From contig SHXQ01000003.1 in NCBI GenBank assembly GCA_009693255.1, positions 1 to 64,000 of the forward strand: a DNA stretch of 64,000 bases, given 5' to 3'. Within the stretch, counting starts at the first letter, position 1; each line of letters opens with the position of its first letter. The notes under the pieces were generated by a model. That model saw only the letters and a list, made by a program, of their open reading frames with translations. It ran no database searches and was not told where the DNA came from. The DNA comes from Methylotenera sp. (lineage in GTDB: Bacteria; Pseudomonadota; Gammaproteobacteria; Burkholderiales; Methylophilaceae). Shown here one piece after another: positions 61,648 to 64,000 of the stretch. The position numbers and the translations under genes are program-made.

Positions 61648-62748
61648 TTGGTTAATCTGCTCAATTTCAATCAGCCACAACTGGCTCAGTGGTTTGCCAA
61701 GCAAGGTGAGAAGCCTTTTCGCGCCAAGCAGTTAATGCGCTGGATGCATCACTTTGGGGTGCATGATTTTGAGCGGATGACTGATATTGCCAAAGTATTA
61801 CGTGAAAAATTAGCAATGGAGGCTGAAATCACCTTGCCACACGTGCAGTTAGAGCAAGTATCAAATGACGGCACGCGAAAATGGTTAATAGGGGCGGACA
61901 CGGCAAACAGCATTGAAACCGTTTTTATCCCCGAGGATGATCGCGGCACATTATGCATTTCATCGCAAGTAGGTTGCGCCTTAGAGTGCACCTTTTGTAG
62001 TACTGGCCGTCAAGGCTTTAACCGAAATTTAAGTGTTGCAGAAATCATTAGTCAGCTTGCCATCGCTAACCGGTCGTTGCGACAAGAGGCTGGTTACGAT
62101 ATGTTGCCGGCAGGTGAGCGCATCATTAGCAATGTGGTCATGATGGGCATGGGTGAGCCGCTGGCAAATTACGATAATGTCGTGACAGCCATGCAAATTA
62201 TGTTGGACGATAATGCTTATGGTTTAAGTCGCCGTCGCGTCACACTTTCAACCAGCGGTATGGTGCCAGCAATGGATAAGCTAAAAGAAGATTGTCCGGT
62301 TGCGCTTGCTGTTAGCTTACATGCGCCGAATGACGCCTTGCGTGATGTGATCGTACCGATTAACAAAAAATATCCACTAAAAGAGTTAATGGCGGCATGC
62401 AATCGGTATTTAGAAAAAGCGCCGCGCGATTTTGTCACTTTTGAATATGTGATGCTAGATGGCGTGAATGATACTGTTGAACACGCGCATCAATTAGTAG
62501 ACTTGGTTAAAAATGTCTCCTGTAAATTCAACTTAATTCCGTTTAATCCATTTCCAAATAGCGGCTACGGGACTTCTAAAGCCAACCATATGCGTGTATT
62601 TAGGGATATTTTAATGCAAGCAGGGTATGTGGTGACGGTGCGTAAAACCCGTGGCGAAGATATTGATGCAGCTTGTGGGCAATTAGCTGGTAAGGTGTTG
62701 GATAAAACCAAACGTACTGCGACTAGAATTGCAATTGAGGCGATTTAA
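61648..62748 (+). CDS. rlmN: Dual-specificity RNA methyltransferase RlmN
   Basis: Methylates C2 of A2503 in 23S rRNA and A37 in some tRNAs by a radical SAM mechanism. The 366 residues carry the CxxxCxxC motif at Cys110, Cys114 and Cys117 ([11 protein letters not shown]), the [12 protein letters not shown] stretch, and the late catalytic cysteine in DAACGQL. The start is TTG ([15 protein letters not shown] follows); no ATG lies before the domain. Its TAA overlaps the ATG of the following remnant (TAATG). Confidence 0.95.
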   Translation: MVNLLNFNQPQLAQWFAKQGEKPFRAKQLMRWMHHFGVHDFERMTDIAKVLREKLAMEAEITLPHVQLEQVSNDGTRKWLIGADTANSIETVFIPEDDRGTLCISSQVGCALECTFCSTGRQGFNRNLSVAEIISQLAIANRSLRQEAGYDMLPAGERIISNVVMMGMGEPLANYDNVVTAMQIMLDDNAYGLSRRRVTLSTSGMVPAMDKLKEDCPVALAVSLHAPNDALRDVIVPINKKYPLKELMAACNRYLEKAPRDFVTFEYVMLDGVNDTVEHAHQLVDLVKNVSCKFNLIPFNPFPNSGYGTSKANHMRVFRDILMQAGYVVTVRKTRGEDIDAACGQLAGKVLDKTKRTATRIAIEAI

Positions 62749-62831
62749 TGAGGCTTGATATGAACATCTTAGAATTAAGACGAAAATATCCAGAGTCTGA
62801 GCAAACCAAGCTATTACAGGGTGGAAAATAA
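62748..62831 (+). pseudogene. pilF: In-frame deletion scar of pilF/pilW (type IV pilus lipoprotein)
   Basis: A 27-codon reading frame, [20 protein letters not shown] followed by KLLQGGK, sits between rlmN and rodZ, exactly where betaproteobacteria encode the TPR lipoprotein PilF/PilW. Its latter part resembles the usual PilF C-terminus (L-R-R-x-[FY]-P-x-S ... LQ-x-GK), while the first codons look like the original start. The whole TPR middle is missing. Translation could still couple rlmN to rodZ (TAATG at its start, ATG of rodZ three bases after its stop). Confidence 0.7.
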
Positions 62832-62833
62832 CC

Positions 62834-63847
62834 ATGACTGATGATGTAGTAAGCAGTCCCGCCGTATCAGAGCCTACGGGAATTTCATTCTTGGGCGAAG
62901 TGTTTTCTTCTGCTAGACGCGGTAAAAAGCTCTCAGTAAAAGAGGTATCTAATAAATTACGCCTAAGTATTAAGCAAATTGAAGCCTTAGAAAATAATGA
63001 TTTTGCAGCCTTACCGCAAGCTATGATTACGCGTGGTTTTATTCGTAATTATGCGCGTTTGCTAGAAGTTGATGCCGAGCCTTTACTTGAGCATTATCGT
63101 GCGTGTGTGCCAGATGTTTTGCCTGGAGCATTGACCGTGAAAACCTCTATCCATCAAGTCGCGATAACTAACAGTAGTCAAGCTTGGCCTAAATATACCG
63201 TCAGTAGCATTTTGTTGTTATCGGTCTTGTTGGTATGGTTTATTTATAGCCAGCACTTGCCAGAGCAAGTAAAGGCGCCTGTCGAAGCCGTGGTAGATGC
63301 CAGTACAAACAACGTAGCGTCTGTTGCCGTTGCGCTACCAGAAATAGCGCTACCAGTCGCTGAGCGCAAAGCAGAAAGCGTTGAGGCAATAAGTCCGGAG
63401 AAAGAGCTGGCAACTACTGCTGTTGCACAGAGCGCTACAGCAGTTAAAGAAAATGTGGCGCCCACAACGCCGTTAGCAAATCCTACACAGAGTGTGCAAT
63501 TGCGACCTTCGACGGATGTAGATTTTAGTACATTAAAAGAAAATGCTGGAAAATCTGCTCAGCAAGCACTTGTTGCTAACGAAAAAGTGAACGTGAGCGA
63601 TCTGACAAGTAGCAAGAATGTTAGTTTCTCAGCGTCAGAAGACTCTTGGGTGCAAGTGAAAGACAAGTCGGGTAAGGTTATATTCGAAAAAAAGTTGGCG
63701 GCAAATAGTACTGATAATTTTGATGGCCAGCCACCCTTCAAGTTATGGATAGGTAATGCCAAAGCAACGACGTTGACATTTTTAGGTCAGCCAGTAGATT
63801 TGACTGGCAAGACTAAAAATAATGTGGCGCGCATTACCCTTGAGTAG
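62834..63847 (+). CDS. rodZ: RodZ-like cytoskeletal membrane protein
   Basis: Links MreB filaments to the wall-synthesis machinery. The 337 residues comprise an N-terminal helix-turn-helix (about 18-88, GKKLSVKEVSNKLRLS), a single membrane helix (121-138), an alanine/valine-rich periplasmic linker, and a C-terminal DUF4115 domain (from about 255: SEDSWVQVKDKSGKVIFEKK). The start ATG follows GGGTGGAAAATAACC. It is upstream of ispG, as usual. Confidence 0.92.
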   Translation: MTDDVVSSPAVSEPTGISFLGEVFSSARRGKKLSVKEVSNKLRLSIKQIEALENNDFAALPQAMITRGFIRNYARLLEVDAEPLLEHYRACVPDVLPGALTVKTSIHQVAITNSSQAWPKYTVSSILLLSVLLVWFIYSQHLPEQVKAPVEAVVDASTNNVASVAVALPEIALPVAERKAESVEAISPEKELATTAVAQSATAVKENVAPTTPLANPTQSVQLRPSTDVDFSTLKENAGKSAQQALVANEKVNVSDLTSSKNVSFSASEDSWVQVKDKSGKVIFEKKLAANSTDNFDGQPPFKLWIGNAKATTLTFLGQPVDLTGKTKNNVARITLE

Positions 63848-63863
63848 TCTTTAGGAGCAATCG

Positions 63864-64000
63864 TTGAATTTATTTCACCTTAATCAGCCACGAAAAACTT
63901 TGCAGGTAATGATAGGTCATGTGCCTGTGGGTGGTGGTTTGGCGGGTACGCAGCCAAGTCCTGTGGTGGTGCAAAGTATGACCAATACCGATACCGCAGA
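63864..64000 (+). CDS. ispG: 4-hydroxy-3-methylbut-2-en-1-yl diphosphate synthase IspG (partial, 5' end)
   Basis: Penultimate step of the MEP isoprenoid pathway, a [4Fe-4S] enzyme. The first 45 codons are seen, from a TTG start with AGGAG seven bases upstream (LNLFHLN-like NLFHLNQPRKTLQVMIGHV) to the family motif PVVVQSMTNTDTA, and then the window ends. The rodZ-ispG order is conserved. Confidence 0.9.
   Translation, partial: MNLFHLNQPRKTLQVMIGHVPVGGGLAGTQPSPVVVQSMTNTDTA

Overview
The window looks like a chromosomal segment of an AT-leaning betaproteobacterial methylotroph, most likely family Methylophilaceae (Methylotenera-like). The reasons are the methanol-dehydrogenase maturation genes mxaRSACKL, the tetrahydromethanopterin-linked formyltransferase/hydrolase genes fhcBADC, an NAD-dependent formate dehydrogenase, zwf/pgl for cyclic formaldehyde oxidation, and gene orders typical of beta/gammaproteobacteria (pyrG-kdsA-eno-ftsB; alaA-hom-thrC; tyrA-aroA-cmk-rpsA-ihfB-lapB-pyrF; ndk-rlmN-pilF-rodZ-ispG). 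I saw no tRNA, rRNA, CRISPR array or intact insertion sequence.

Layout. 0-6 kb: the 5' part of tadA, then pyrG, kdsA, eno, ftsB and, convergent, ygfZ. 6-12 kb: a decayed ygfX, then mxaL-K-C-A-S-R on the minus strand, an AAA+ ATPase/VWA chaperone module without the methanol dehydrogenase genes themselves. 12.4-20.7 kb, plus strand: fabA-fabB, a lipoprotein, alaA-hom-thrC-thyA-folA. 20.7-30.3 kb: a polyamine-type decarboxylase, dcd, zwf, a dienelactone hydrolase, pgl, apbC/mrp and metG. 30.3-39.5 kb, minus strand: a broken comEA, pyrF, lapB, ihfB, a five-domain rpsA, cmk, aroA, tyrA, bpt and aat. 39.5-49.5 kb: ygiQ, rsuA, an EAL fragment, a DUF779/aldehyde dehydrogenase pair, a dead adenylate cyclase, trhO, a HAD phosphatase and small proteins. 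49.6-53.3 kb: a graveyard with a pterin dehydratase, an IscR-type box, a collapsed suf operon (sufB head joined to sufU tail, then sufT and a Rieske protein), a solitary nuoI, and a fae-uspA deletion chimera. 53.4-61.1 kb, minus strand: C1 oxidation, with peroxiredoxin-formate dehydrogenase and fhcB-A-(broken flavin-oxidase-like gene)-D-C. 61.2-64 kb: ndk, rlmN, a 27-codon scar of pilF, rodZ and the start of ispG.

The functional theme is C1 metabolism. Formyl groups pass through Fhc to formate and are oxidised to CO2 by the NAD-dependent dehydrogenase; zwf and pgl supply the cyclic hexose-phosphate route. The most striking structural theme is gene decay caught in the act: at least eight relics or scars (ygfX, comEA, EAL, cyclase, sufB/sufU, fae/uspA, a PPOX-fold gene inside the fhc operon, pilF). 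Loss of both comEA and pilF suggests loss of pilus-based DNA uptake, and the suf relic suggests that another Fe-S assembly system is in use. No wholly new system is evident. The best candidates for unrecognised biology are the peroxiredoxin-formate dehydrogenase coupled pair, the PPOX-fold gene translationally coupled to fhcA, and the orphan sufT-Rieske-nuoI set.
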